DNA of 64,000 bases from Neobacillus sp. OS1-2 (GTDB taxonomy: Bacteria; Bacillota; Bacilli; Bacillales; Cytobacillaceae): contig NZ_CP133265.1 of assembly GCF_030915505.1 (NCBI RefSeq), positions 434,001 through 498,000 of the forward strand, read 5' to 3'. The notes under the pieces were generated by a model that was given only the letters and a program-made list of their open reading frames with translations, was not told where the DNA came from and ran no database searches. Position 1 is the first letter of the stretch. The number at the start of each line of letters is the position of its first letter. Below, piece after piece: positions 26,401 to 35,146 of this stretch. Made by a program: the position numbers and the translations under genes.

Positions 26401-27177
26401 ATGAATATTTTTAAACAATTTTATAAAAGCATTTACTCCCCCAGAGATATAGCCTTGTTTCGTTTTCAAGGGATTGGAAAAACGATTTTATATGTCTTTT
26501 TTCTCACTTTCATTTCTATACTTCCATCCGTCATTTACATAAGTACTGCGCTTTCTTCCGGTATTGATTCTGCAAAGACCATTATTAAAAATGAAGCACC
26601 TGATTTTTCGATAAAAAACGGTGTCCTTTCGGCGGAGACAAAAGTACCGGTTACAATTGATAAAGATGACTTCACCATTATGATTGATCCAACTGGGGTA
26701 ATCTCAGATGCCGATGTGGAGAATGAAGGAAATGCATTCGCACTGTTGAAAAATGAATTTGTCCTTTCTTCAGGCGGTAGGATTGATACTTACCCATATT
26801 CCATGTTAGAAGGACTTGACATCACAAAGAACGATTTCCTAAATTTTACTGATAAAATTAGTGGAATGAAGGGAATTATCATCCCAGTAGTATCCGTGTT
26901 AATTTATTTGTTATCAAGTGCTTCAAGCTTTATTGAAATATCAATCTTGGCACTGTTTGGTCTCGCACTTAAAAATCTTTTAGGCAAAAAATTGAACTAT
27001 AGGCAATTATGGAGAATGGCCGCATACAGTGAAACACTGCCAACTGTATTTTTCACCATAATGGCCGCTATGAAAACATCCGTTCCAAACAGCTTTGTCA
27101 TTAATTGGATTGTTGCCATTATTGTTTTAGCCTTAGCCATTAATGAAATGCCAAAACCGAAGAAGAAAGCAAACTAG
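26401..27177 (+). CDS. DUF1189 family membrane protein (YqgB-like)
   Basis: 258 residues. N-terminal SIYSPRDIALFRFQGIGKTI motif typical of DUF1189, one membrane helix near 28-50, an extracellular domain (about 55-155), then three helices (about 160-185, 190-205, 215-250). Related to MalA-type membrane proteins; role unknown. AAAGGTGG RBS. The place after sodA is that of yqgB in B. subtilis. Confidence 0.75.
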   Translation: MNIFKQFYKSIYSPRDIALFRFQGIGKTILYVFFLTFISILPSVIYISTALSSGIDSAKTIIKNEAPDFSIKNGVLSAETKVPVTIDKDDFTIMIDPTGVISDADVENEGNAFALLKNEFVLSSGGRIDTYPYSMLEGLDITKNDFLNFTDKISGMKGIIIPVVSVLIYLLSSASSFIEISILALFGLALKNLLGKKLNYRQLWRMAAYSETLPTVFFTIMAAMKTSVPNSFVINWIVAIIVLALAINEMPKPKKKAN

Positions 27178-27180
27178 ACA

Positions 27181-27206
27181 TCCGCCCAAAAATTGGGCGT
27201 TTTTTA
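27181..27206 (+). terminator. Terminator of the DUF1189 gene
   Basis: CGCCCAA / TTGGGCG stem followed by T6. Confidence 0.85.
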
Positions 27207-27278
27207 GTTAGATTCTGTTCTTTTTACAGTTGGACAAGCATAGGAATGTACAAACATTCTCTGATGGAGGCTTGTCCG

Positions 27279-27611
27279 ATGAAAAAGTTATTTGGTTTTC
27301 TATTCGCTATATTAGTCCTATATGTCATATATTTTGATCTCACTGTGGGTACCCTCCCCACTTCAAATGCAAAGCAAGTGGATGTAAAAGTTGCGGCAGA
27401 TGCAAATAGTTTTACTTCGGACATACCTTCATTTGAAGCAAAGGTAAAACCCGGAGAAACCGTGATATCGATTGTCGAGCACGAATTAAATAAACCACTT
27501 CCAGTGTCAATTACAGAATTGATTAACGACTTTCGTGAATTAAATCCAAAGCAGTCCCCTGAAAAAATCCAAATTGGGTCCACATATCATTTCCCGGATT
27601 ACTCAAACTAA
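27279..27611 (+). CDS. yqfZ: YqfZ-like membrane-anchored LysM-type protein
   Basis: 110 residues from the ATG at 27279, which has GGAGG 8 bp upstream; upstream in-frame codons are not needed. N-terminal membrane anchor (about 5-22), then a LysM-like domain (VKPGETVISIVEHELN ... LNPKQSPEKIQIGSTYHFP, about 55-105). Expected to lie outside the membrane and touch peptidoglycan. Precedes ispG as yqfZ does in B. subtilis. Confidence 0.78.
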   Translation: MKKLFGFLFAILVLYVIYFDLTVGTLPTSNAKQVDVKVAADANSFTSDIPSFEAKVKPGETVISIVEHELNKPLPVSITELINDFRELNPKQSPEKIQIGSTYHFPDYSN

Positions 27612-27719
27612 AGTGGATAGATGCTTATGGTTGTCAAAATAAGCAGTTGACTGATAAAATAAAGACGAATTGTTTAGTAACCTATGATTCGAATTCCAAT
27701 TTAAAGGAGCGAATTCCAC

Positions 27720-28829
27720 GTGAGTGAAATTATACATCGCACGAAGACCCGACCAATAAAAGTGGGAAATTTAACGATTGGCGGGAGTAATGAACTTTTT
27801 ATACAAAGCATGACAACAACCAAAACCCATGATGTTGAGGCTACTGTAGCCGAAATAAAACGCCTTGAGGAAGCTGGGTGCCAAATTGTTCGGGTGGCCT
27901 GCCCTGATGAACGTGCCGCGAACGCGATTCCGGAAATCAAAAAGAGAATTAACATTCCGCTTGTCGTCGATATCCACTTTGATTATAAATTAGCACTTAA
28001 AGCGATTGAAGGCGGAGCCGATAAGATCCGAATTAATCCGGGAAACATTGGAAAAAGGGAAAAGGTCGAAGCGGTTGTAAAAGCTGCTAAAGAAAAGGGA
28101 ATCCCTATTCGGATTGGTGTAAATGCAGGATCCCTTGAAAAGAAAATTCTTGAAAAATATGGCTATCCTACGGCAGATGGAATGGTTGAAAGTGCACTTC
28201 ATCATATCAAAATTCTTGAGGATCTGGATTTCCATGACATTATTGTTTCGATGAAAGCATCGGATGTCAACCTTGCCATCGAAGCATATGAAAAAGCTGC
28301 CCGTGCCTTTGATTATCCATTGCATTTGGGTATAACTGAATCTGGTACGTTATTCTCAGGCACAGTTAAAAGTGCAGCAGGTCTAGGAGCGATTATTAAT
28401 AAAGGAATTGGAAATACTCTTCGTATTTCATTAAGCGCTGATCCTGTTGAGGAAGTAAAAGTCGCTAGAGAACTCTTAAAGGTCTTTGGTCTATCTTCCA
28501 ATGCTGCAACATTAATTTCCTGTCCAACATGCGGAAGAATTGAAATTGACCTAATTAGTATTGCAAATGAGGTCGAGGAATATATTTCAACGATTAAAGC
28601 CCCGATTAAGGTTTCTGTCCTTGGCTGCGCTGTAAATGGTCCCGGCGAGGCCCGCGAAGCTGATATTGGGATTGCTGGTGCCCGCGGAGAAGGTTTGTTA
28701 TTTAGGAAGGGTGAAATCGTCCGTAAAGTTCCTGAAGCAGAAATGGTCGAGGAATTGAAAAAGGAAATTGACTTAGTTGCTGAAGAGTATTTCCGAAAAA
28801 AAGCTGAAGAAGAGAAGATAACAAAATAA
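27720..28829 (+). CDS. ispG: 4-hydroxy-3-methylbut-2-en-1-yl diphosphate synthase (flavodoxin)
   Basis: 369 residues, GTG start with AAAGGAGC 9 bp upstream. Penultimate step of the MEP isoprenoid pathway, converting MEcPP to HMBPP. N-terminal TIM barrel (residues 1-260) and C-terminal Fe-S domain with Cys ligands in SCPTCGR (near 270) and [11 protein letters not shown] (near 300). Full length; ispH for the next step is at 37554. Confidence 0.95.
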   Translation: MSEIIHRTKTRPIKVGNLTIGGSNELFIQSMTTTKTHDVEATVAEIKRLEEAGCQIVRVACPDERAANAIPEIKKRINIPLVVDIHFDYKLALKAIEGGADKIRINPGNIGKREKVEAVVKAAKEKGIPIRIGVNAGSLEKKILEKYGYPTADGMVESALHHIKILEDLDFHDIIVSMKASDVNLAIEAYEKAARAFDYPLHLGITESGTLFSGTVKSAAGLGAIINKGIGNTLRISLSADPVEEVKVARELLKVFGLSSNAATLISCPTCGRIEIDLISIANEVEEYISTIKAPIKVSVLGCAVNGPGEAREADIGIAGARGEGLLFRKGEIVRKVPEAEMVEELKKEIDLVAEEYFRKKAEEEKITK

Positions 28830-28834
28830 ACGTC

Positions 28835-28870
28835 AAGAAACCCGGTCAATTACAACCGGGTTTCTTTTTT
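28835..28870. terminator. ispG terminator
   Basis: GAAACCCGGT / ACCGGGTTTC stem followed by T6; also serves the convergent yqfX. Confidence 0.85.
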
Positions 28871-28874
28871 GCTC

Positions 28875-29357
28875 CTAAAAGAACGGAAGAATGAAGATGC
28901 CAACAACAATTGATATTACACCAATACCAATCGCCCAAGCACCAAGACCTGTGGCACCTCTACTTCTAGCAACGAATCCTAACACAATTCCTGCGGCACC
29001 AAAAAGAATAGGCATTACAAACAGGGATAAAATCGAAAGGGCTAATGCAAGGGTACCCATACCGGTTCCGCCTGCAGCTCTTTCTCGAATTTCATCGTGT
29101 TCCCTTTTTCGCACGAGAGGAACGGGTGCAGCGATTTCTGCTGCTGTTTCCTCTCTATATTGTGAAGATCGTAACGGAACAGATGCACCAATTTCAGGAA
29201 CAGGATCTTCTTTTTTCAATGTGTATGAAGTCTTAATAGGGGCAGCAAATTCTGATGCCGCTTCCTCCCTAAATTCTGCTGTTGAATTGGGGATATCTTG
29301 ACCAATTATTGAACTTCGAAGGGCTTCCTGTACTCTCGTGTCTCTTTCGTCTGCCAT
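28875..29357 (-). CDS. yqfX: YqfX-like membrane protein with internal repeat
   Basis: 160 residues. An acidic N-terminal region holds two copies of a motif, AEFREEAASEFAAPI (about 27-41) and SQYREETAAEIAAPV (about 65-79). The C-terminus has two membrane helices (about 100-128 and 136-158) with glycine-rich loops, as in DUF4190-like proteins. Location between ispG and yqfW matches yqfX. Function unknown. Confidence 0.75.
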   Translation of the reverse strand: MADERDTRVQEALRSSIIGQDIPNSTAEFREEAASEFAAPIKTSYTLKKEDPVPEIGASVPLRSSQYREETAAEIAAPVPLVRKREHDEIRERAAGGTGMGTLALALSILSLFVMPILFGAAGIVLGFVARSRGATGLGAWAIGIGVISIVVGIFILPFF

Positions 29358-29536
29358 CCTAATCCCTCACTTTCAGTTATAGGAGCATTACTTATTGTTT
29401 CAAGTCACGCTCACTTTTACTATGTCAATGTTTGTCTTTATTAGGTTTTTATTTCATTAACCGAGAAATACATACAACATTGTTCGTGCAACTTTGGTAA
29501 AATATAAAGGAGAAAACCCTAAAGTTAGGTGAAGAT

Positions 29537-30148
29537 ATGATGAGAAGAAGATTTGGAATTGATATTGACGGTACCGTAACATGCCCAAAATCCATCCTGC
29601 CTTTTATCAATAAAGCATTTGGCATGAATATTAAGTATGAGCATGTTGATCAATATGAGTTAACCCCTTTTGTAAATGTTTCAGAAGCAGAATTTGCAAA
29701 ATGGTTTTCTGAAAATGAACCTTTAATCTATAAAGAATCCCCGCCGGCAAAAGGTGCACTACAAATACTCAATAAATGGGAAAACAAACATGACTTGATA
29801 TTTATTAGTGCGCGCGGCTCACATTTACTTGATGTGACAGAGGATTGGTTCTTTCAACACGGATTGACCTTTCGCCATATTGAATTAATTGGATCGCATG
29901 ATAAAGTTGAAACAGTAAAAAAACATCAAATTGAACTCTTTTTTGAGGATAAACATGATAATGCCGTCATGATTCATGAGGAATGCCAGATCCCTGTTAT
30001 ATTATTTGATACACCCTATAATCAGGAGTCGATCCCCAATGGTGTCATACGGGTTCGAAATTGGAGCGAGGCCCATATTTGGGTAACAAATTGGTTAAGA
30101 CAGGAAGAGATCGAACATAAAGCAGTGAGCAGCTCTATTCAACAATAA
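29537..30148 (+). CDS. yqfW: HAD-family nucleotidase (YqfW)
   Basis: 203 residues. HAD motif I is DIDGTV at about 9-14 (nucleophile Asp plus acid/base Asp), motif II ISARGS near 95, and FFEDKHDNA (Asp pair) near 135. It fits the 5'(3')-deoxyribonucleotidase group (NT5C). Substrate not proven. RBS TTAGGTGAAG. Confidence 0.85.
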   Translation: MMRRRFGIDIDGTVTCPKSILPFINKAFGMNIKYEHVDQYELTPFVNVSEAEFAKWFSENEPLIYKESPPAKGALQILNKWENKHDLIFISARGSHLLDVTEDWFFQHGLTFRHIELIGSHDKVETVKKHQIELFFEDKHDNAVMIHEECQIPVILFDTPYNQESIPNGVIRVRNWSEAHIWVTNWLRQEEIEHKAVSSSIQQ

Positions 30149-30184
30149 AAATCGCTTGTACGGGTTGCGCACAAGCGGTTTTTT
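30148..30184. terminator. Terminator between yqfW and zur
   Basis: CGCTTGT / ACAAGCG stem with A- and T-runs on the two sides, between convergent genes. Confidence 0.8.
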
Positions 30185-30593
30185 AATGGCATTCCGGGCA
30201 GCGGCCGTAAATCTCAAACTTATGCCCGGAAATATCGTACCCTTTTAAATTTTCACTTAATCCATCCATTGGACATGTTTCAATTTCTTTTGTTTTACCA
30301 CAGTCCAGACAAATAAAATGGTGATGATGATGGTGTCTTGAACACGTAAAGCGAAAATGCTTTTCACCTGATAACTCTGTCATTTCTAATATCCCCATAT
30401 TAACAAACAAAGTCAGATTCCGGTATATGGTATCAAAGCTCAAACCTGGATAATCATCCTTTAATTGCTCAAGAACATCCTTTGCGGTTAAATACTTATC
30501 GCTATCGGCAAATAATTGGAGCATATCCTCCCGTTTTCCCGTTTGTTTGAATCCATTTTCCTTTAAATATTGAATGGCTTCATGTACGTTCAC
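30183..30593 (-). CDS. zur: Zinc uptake regulator Zur (Fur family)
   Basis: 136 residues, GTG start overlapping the znuB stop (GTGA). N-terminal winged helix (about 1-80), C-terminal metal domain with a run of six His (residues about 87-92), CLDCG and CPECH pairs that form the structural zinc site. Represses zinc uptake when zinc is present. Last gene of znuC-znuB-zur, so it should control its own operon through the Zur box at 32231. Confidence 0.93.
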   Translation of the reverse strand: MNVHEAIQYLKENGFKQTGKREDMLQLFADSDKYLTAKDVLEQLKDDYPGLSFDTIYRNLTLFVNMGILEMTELSGEKHFRFTCSRHHHHHHFICLDCGKTKEIETCPMDGLSENLKGYDISGHKFEIYGRCPECH

Positions 30594-31441
30594 TCTGCTC
30601 CACCTCCAACTGCAACTGAGAATTTTTTGAAAAGAATCGTTATCACTAAAATAAGGACGGCGAGCATGACAATCGTTCCACCCGGTGCGAGGTCAAGGTA
30701 GTAAGCGGCAAAAAGTCCGCCAAGCACAGAAATTTCTCCAAAAAGGACGGAAATAAAAATTGTCTGTTTAAAACCCTTGGCAATTCGAATACTTGCTGCA
30801 ACTGGTAATGTCATTAATGAAGAAACTAACAAAATCCCGACAATTCTCATTGAAGCTGCAATGACAAGGGCAACCATGACGATAAAGATAAAATGGATAC
30901 TTTTCGCCGCAATACCAGATGCTTTTGCATGTTCTTCATCAAAAGAGAGTAAAAACAGCTCTTTATATAAGAAAATAATCACTAAAATGACCACTATACT
31001 AATGCTAAAAATAACCCACAAATCTGTTCGGCTGACAGCAGACACACTGCCAAACAAATAACTAAACAAATCAGTATTAAATCCATTGGCGAGAGAAATA
31101 AAAATGACTCCCAGTCCTATTCCGCTTGAAAGAATAATGGGAATGGCTAATTCTTGATAATGCTTGTAAACCCCTCTAAGTTTTTCAATAAACAACGAAC
31201 CCCCAACGGAAAACACCATTCCGAGGTAAAGAGGATTTAAGCCTGTCATCATCGCAAACTTTCTTTCAATCAATAGGCTTGCAGCAATTCCTGCCAGTGT
31301 CACATGACTAAGGGCATCGGCAATCAGCGATAATCTTCTCACAACAATAAAGACACCAAGCAGCGGGGCAATAATCCCAATCATCATCCCTGTAAGGAAG
31401 GCATTTTGTAAAAATTCGTAATGAAAAATTCCCTCAATCAT
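30590..31441 (-). CDS. znuB: Zinc ABC transporter permease ZnuB
   Basis: 283 residues, eight to nine membrane helices of the ABC-3 family ([32 protein letters not shown] near the start). Imports zinc with ZnuC; the binding lipoprotein ZnuA is not in the window. ATGA overlap with znuC. Confidence 0.92.
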   Translation of the reverse strand: MIEGIFHYEFLQNAFLTGMMIGIIAPLLGVFIVVRRLSLIADALSHVTLAGIAASLLIERKFAMMTGLNPLYLGMVFSVGGSLFIEKLRGVYKHYQELAIPIILSSGIGLGVIFISLANGFNTDLFSYLFGSVSAVSRTDLWVIFSISIVVILVIIFLYKELFLLSFDEEHAKASGIAAKSIHFIFIVMVALVIAASMRIVGILLVSSLMTLPVAASIRIAKGFKQTIFISVLFGEISVLGGLFAAYYLDLAPGGTIVMLAVLILVITILFKKFSVAVGGGAE

Positions 31442-32226
31442 TTCCCAACGCCTCCCTGTTCATGATGATGGGTAAGCAAGTGGACATCATGACCATAAAC
31501 CTTTGACAAGCCATCAGCACTATGCTGCTCAAATTCTGCTGTTTCTCCATGGAAGTGCAAATGCTTATTTAAGCAAGCCACATGCGTGACCCGGTCCGAA
31601 ATGGTTCCAATATCATGTGTGACCAATAAAAGGCTAATTTCGCGATTTTTATTTAACTCACCAAGCATTTGATAAAAAGATTGAACATTTTCCGCATCAA
31701 CACCAACAGTTGGTTCATCGAGAATGAGCAGACTAGGTTCACTAACCAGGGCCCGAGCAATAAAAACTCTTTGCTGTTGTCCACCTGAAAGTTCCCCAAT
31801 GTTTCTGCCGCTATATCTTTTCATCCCCACAGCTTCCAGGGCTTCGTTTACCTTTTTTGCATGTTCTTTTTTAAAGAAGGTAAACATGCCTAACCTTTTG
31901 GTTAGTCCACTTGCGACCACTTCAAATACGGTTGCCGGAAAACCAGAGTTAAAAGAATTGGCCTTTTGCGATACATAGCCAATTTTCTGCCACTCCTTAA
32001 ATTTATTTATATTTTGGCCGAATAAAAGGATCTCACCCTTTTGCGGTTTCAATAAACCTAAAATAAGCTTTAACAAGGTTGATTTTCCAGACCCATTAGG
32101 ACCTACTATAGCTAAAAAAGAACCATCTGGAATAGTCATGTTAATATTCTCAAGGACTGTATCCTTTTCGTAACGGTAAGAAAGTTGTTTAATTTCAATT
32201 ATTGGTTGCATCATTTGCACGCTCAC
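31438..32226 (-). CDS. znuC: Zinc ABC transporter ATP-binding protein ZnuC
   Basis: 262 residues from the GTG at 32226; ATGs at 32214 and 32211 are as likely starts because the only SD-like sequence, AGTGAG, overlaps the GTG. Walker A GPNGSGKST near 40-48, signature [13 protein letters not shown], Walker B LLILDEPTVGVD. The His-rich tail (HDVHLLTHHH) is typical of zinc transport ATPases. Confidence 0.92.
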   Translation of the reverse strand: MSVQMMQPIIEIKQLSYRYEKDTVLENINMTIPDGSFLAIVGPNGSGKSTLLKLILGLLKPQKGEILLFGQNINKFKEWQKIGYVSQKANSFNSGFPATVFEVVASGLTKRLGMFTFFKKEHAKKVNEALEAVGMKRYSGRNIGELSGGQQQRVFIARALVSEPSLLILDEPTVGVDAENVQSFYQMLGELNKNREISLLLVTHDIGTISDRVTHVACLNKHLHFHGETAEFEQHSADGLSKVYGHDVHLLTHHHEQGGVGK

Positions 32227-32230
32227 TTTT

Positions 32231-32290
32231 AATTAAGAATCATTCCGATTTAACTTCAAGTAGTATACACTAGGAATTTCTGAATGTAAA
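32231..32290 (-). promoter_or_regulatory. znuCB-zur promoter with Zur box
   Basis: Minus strand TTTACA (32290-32285), 17-bp spacer, TATACT (32267-32262). Ten bases downstream is AAATCGGAATGATTCTTAATT (32251-32231), close to the Zur consensus AAATCGTAATNATTACGATTT with the central AATNATT intact. Placed over about +5 to +25, it would block transcription when Zur is zinc-loaded. Confidence 0.8.
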
Positions 32291-32383
32291 GGAAGAAAAA
32301 CTTCCTAAAGCAGCCTGACCACTCTAATCCCATTGTCACACTCTACCTTCTTCTTCATACATTAGCATGGAGGAGTGGTGAGG

Positions 32384-32641
32384 GTGAAAATATTTGAAAA
32401 CATCATTAATCATAAAATAAACACGATAACCGCTGATGAACTGCTAAAGTATGCAGAACAATTTAATATCAGCGTTAATCGACAGCAAGCGAGGAAAATT
32501 GCCGAATACTTAAAAGGTAAAAATGTAAATATTTTTGATGCAAAGGAACGCGCGCAAATAGTTAAACAAATCGCCAAAGCGGCTGGACCGGAAACGGCAC
32601 GAGAGGTCAATAAATTATTTATGCAGTTTACAAAGCAATAA
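32384..32641 (+). CDS. yqfT: DUF2624 family protein (YqfT)
   Basis: 85 residues from the GTG at 32384, 8 bp after GGAGGAG; GTGs at 32375 and 32378 overlap the RBS. Helical, basic; motif TADELLKYAEQFNISVNRQQARKIAEYL is typical of DUF2624. Function unknown. Its stop codon is part of the terminator stem broken by the IS. Confidence 0.8.
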   Translation: MKIFENIINHKINTITADELLKYAEQFNISVNRQQARKIAEYLKGKNVNIFDAKERAQIVKQIAKAAGPETAREVNKLFMQFTKQ

Positions 32642-32666
32642 GAAGCTGTGCACTGGCACAGCTTCT
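32639..32666 (+). terminator. yqfT/nfo terminator, interrupted by the IS
   Basis: TAAGAAGCTGTGC-ACTG-GCACAGCTTCT; the last two bases of the 13-bp stem and the T-rich tail now lie at 34227 onward, beyond the IS. Removing the IS and one copy of CAGCTTCT restores a perfect stem between the two convergent genes. Confidence 0.85.
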
Positions 32667-32670
32667 GACG

Positions 32671-32693
32671 GTGCGGAAAAAGTTGTGTAAATA
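32671..32693 (+). repeat. Left terminal inverted repeat of the IS
   Basis: Starts GTGCGGAAAAAG and matches the inverted right end at 18 of 23 positions; the shared core is TTGTGTAA. Confidence 0.8.
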
Positions 32694-32704
32694 CGTTTGA
32701 AATC

Positions 32705-32753
32705 AATCCTCCTTGGCGAAAATTAGGATAAAATAATTTTCCCAAGGAGGATT
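32705..32753 (+). promoter_or_regulatory. Hairpin sequestering the transposase RBS
   Basis: AATCCTCCTTGG (32705-32716) pairs perfectly with CCAAGGAGGATT (32742-32753), and GAAAATTA (32718-32725) with TAATTTTC (32734-32741); loop of 8. The SD AAGGAGG lies in the 3' arm, 10 bp before the ATG. A -10-like TAAAAT (32729-32734) lies in the loop, so internal transcripts would start after the 5' arm and escape the hairpin, while read-through transcripts from outside would be blocked. Confidence 0.75.
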
Positions 32754-32760
32754 TTTCGAC

Positions 32761-33960
32761 ATGAAGTTACCAAAAGAATTAATCAGAGAAATTGTAAAGG
32801 AAGAAAAATTCACGAGTACCAATCAAATCATGGAAACGATCAAAGAAATGTTTTCTGATATCATGGGCGAGGTACTGCAGTGTGAAATTGAAGATCAGCT
32901 AGGTTATGAGAAACATCAGCGCCGGGGTGATGCACCAAGCAATTACCGAAACGGCTCAACAAAACGGAAATTAAAGACACAATTTGGAGAAGTTGAAGTT
33001 AGTGTTCCTAGGGATAGAAATGGCTCGTACGAGCCCAAAATTTTGGACAAATATCAAAGAAGTGTGGACGGTCTGGAAGAAAAGATACTGTCTCTTTACG
33101 CTCACGGCATGTCCACTAGAGATATTCAGGAACAAGTCAAGGATCTCTATAATATTGAGATTTCTTCTGAGCTAGTTAGTAAGATTAGCGAAAAAATTAT
33201 TCCGCAAGTAAATGAGTGGCAAAGCCGTCCGCTTGAAGCCTATTATCCTTTTATATTCATGGATGCCATTCATTATAAAATTCGGGATAATCACCAAATT
33301 GTATCGAAAGCAGCCTATGTCGTTTTAGGAATCAACAATGAAGGATATAAAGAAATATTAGGGATCTGGGTTGGAGGAAATGAAAGTAGCAAGTTTTGGT
33401 TAGGTGTGTTGAACGATTTGAAAACGAGAGGTGTAAAAACGGTTAATCTTTTCTGTGTAGATGGACTTACAGGGTTTAGAGAGGCCATTCAAGCTGTGTA
33501 TCCTTTTGCCGGCATTCAACGCTGTATCATCCACCAGATTCGTGCTAGTACCAGGTATGTTTCTTATAAACACATCAAAGAGTTTGTAGCAGATCTAAAA
33601 AAGGTATACACTTCCATAAATGAAGAAACAGCCTTAGAAAGACTCATTGAATTTAAAGATAAATGGGGCAAGGAATATCCTTCTGCTGTTAGGTCATGGG
33701 AAGAAAATTGGGATATTCTGGCCACCTTCTTTGCATATCCTCCAGAAATTAGGAAAATAATATATACTACGAATATTATAGAAGGGCTGCATCGTCAATT
33801 TAGAAAAGTAACAAAAACAAAGTCTATTTTTCCTAATGATGATAGCTTAAGGAAAATGCTTTACTTGGCAGCTCAAAATATAACAAAAAAATGGACAATG
33901 CGTTATCGTAATTGGGATATGATCTTGAGCCAGCTTGAGATTTTAAACCAGACATCATAA
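32761..33960 (+). CDS. IS256-family transposase
   Basis: 399 residues, full length for the family. The DDE triad is visible: Asp in FMDAIHYK (about 168), Asp in CVDGLTGF (about 235) and Glu in NIIEGLHRQFRK (about 341), with the C-x2-H pair (CIIHQIR) and the N-terminal GYEKHQRR...YRNGSTKR segment. Catalyses copy-out/paste-in transposition via circles. No frameshift or stop, so it may be active. Confidence 0.95.
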   Translation: MKLPKELIREIVKEEKFTSTNQIMETIKEMFSDIMGEVLQCEIEDQLGYEKHQRRGDAPSNYRNGSTKRKLKTQFGEVEVSVPRDRNGSYEPKILDKYQRSVDGLEEKILSLYAHGMSTRDIQEQVKDLYNIEISSELVSKISEKIIPQVNEWQSRPLEAYYPFIFMDAIHYKIRDNHQIVSKAAYVVLGINNEGYKEILGIWVGGNESSKFWLGVLNDLKTRGVKTVNLFCVDGLTGFREAIQAVYPFAGIQRCIIHQIRASTRYVSYKHIKEFVADLKKVYTSINEETALERLIEFKDKWGKEYPSAVRSWEENWDILATFFAYPPEIRKIIYTTNIIEGLHRQFRKVTKTKSIFPNDDSLRKMLYLAAQNITKKWTMRYRNWDMILSQLEILNQTS

Positions 33961-34113
33961 TTGGGGACTCTGTCCCCAAACCCCTGAAGTTTATCGCATT
34001 TGTTTTCCCTAAAACGGACACAAAAAACGGACAGCATAGATCCGTCCGTTTTAGGGTAAAAGCCATAAAACCGCTCGGGTTGCACTTCTGCATTGCCCTA
34101 TCCTGTTTTATGG
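33961..34113 (+). other. Structured noncoding tail of the IS
   Basis: Three inverted repeats lie between the transposase stop and the right end: TTGGGGAC-TCT-GTCCCCAA (33961-33979), a 13-bp perfect pair CCCTAAAACGGAC / GTCCGTTTTAGGG (34007-34019 and 34044-34056), and CCATAAAAC / GTTTTATGG (34063-34071 and 34105-34113). No open reading frame. IS256 elements usually end soon after the transposase; this tail of about 250 bp is longer than usual. Confidence 0.65.
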
Positions 34114-34191
34114 TAAAAGGCAAGTATAGTATTGCCAGATTATATTTTTTTCATACCTATTGTTTTTCGCCTTGCGAAGATTGTCGAATAT

Positions 34192-34214
34192 TACTTACAC
34201 AAGATTTTACGCAG
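34192..34214 (-). repeat. Right terminal inverted repeat of the IS
   Basis: Inverted partner of the left end at 32671-32693. Confidence 0.8.
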
Positions 34215-34230
34215 ACCCCAGCTTCTTACT

Positions 34231-35124
34231 TTAGGATTGCATAATTAGATCAAGTAAATTATCATTAAACTTCTGCTCGCGAAGCATTTCTATTTCATAT
34301 TTATAGGGTGCCTTTTTGTTGTTCTTATCCTCACCGACATATGGCGTTTCTAGGATTTTAGGCACTTCCATTAGTTGTGGATGATGCACGATATAGTTAA
34401 GCGTCTTAAAGCCAATATGACCAAACCCGATATTTTCGTGCCGGTCTTTTCTCATCCCAATATCGTTTTTACTATCATTGATATGGAGCACTTTCAATTT
34501 ATCAAGACCAATCATTTTGTCAAACTCATTTAAAACGCCGTCAAAGTCTTCAACAAGGTTGTAGCCGGCGTCATGGGTATGACAGGTATCAAAGCAAACT
34601 GATAGCTTGTCACTATAATTGACCCCATCAATAATCATCGCTAATTCCTCAAATGACTTCCCACATTCGGAACCTTTACCTGCCATTGTTTCTAAAGCAA
34701 TTTGGACCTGCTCCTTACCTGTTAATACTTCATTTAAGCCTTCAATAATCTTCTTGATTCCCGCCTCTGTACCAGCACCCACATGTGCACCAGGATGGAG
34801 AATAATTTGCCCAGCCCCAATGGCCTCCGTTCTTTCAATCTCACTGCGAAGGAACCTTACACCTAATTCAAACGTGTCTGGATTAGTGGTGTTGCCAATA
34901 TTAATGATGTAGGGAGCGTGCACCACAATTTCTGAAATCCCGTTTGCCTCCATATGTTTACGCCCTGCTTCAATATTAAGGTCTTCAATCTTCTTTCTTC
35001 TTGTGTTTTGCGGTGCTCCTGTATAGACCATAAACGTATTGGCACCATATGAGACTGCTTCTTCACTTGCAGCCAGCAGCATATTCTTACCGCTCATCGA
35101 AACGTGTGAGCCAATTTTTAACAT
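34231..35124 (-). CDS. nfo: Endonuclease IV (Nfo)
   Basis: 297 residues, TIM-barrel AP endonuclease that cuts abasic sites in base-excision repair. Zinc motifs include HPGAHVG (about 110), the Glu of [21 protein letters not shown] (about 180) and HINDSK (about 215). Matches YqfS. Its terminator arm downstream has been cut by the IS, so transcripts may run antisense into the element. Confidence 0.95.
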   Translation of the reverse strand: MLKIGSHVSMSGKNMLLAASEEAVSYGANTFMVYTGAPQNTRRKKIEDLNIEAGRKHMEANGISEIVVHAPYIINIGNTTNPDTFELGVRFLRSEIERTEAIGAGQIILHPGAHVGAGTEAGIKKIIEGLNEVLTGKEQVQIALETMAGKGSECGKSFEELAMIIDGVNYSDKLSVCFDTCHTHDAGYNLVEDFDGVLNEFDKMIGLDKLKVLHINDSKNDIGMRKDRHENIGFGHIGFKTLNYIVHHPQLMEVPKILETPYVGEDKNNKKAPYKYEIEMLREQKFNDNLLDLIMQS

Positions 35125-35146
35125 TCTTTACTCTCCCATCACCCAT

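Larger units (their letters stand above)
32667..34218 (+). mobile_element. IS256-family insertion sequence
   Basis: About 1,552 bp. Flanked by an 8-bp target duplication CAGCTTCT (32659-32666 and 34219-34226). Imperfect terminal inverted repeats at 32671-32693 and 34192-34214 (18 of 23 identical). One intact transposase gene. The target duplication reassembles the yqfT/nfo terminator exactly, which fixes both ends. The element looks recent because both ends and the transposase are intact. Confidence 0.9.

Noticed and set aside
28313..28849. 178-codon minus-strand frame over ispG
   Set aside because: Antisense shadow of a conserved enzyme, no RBS or family match.
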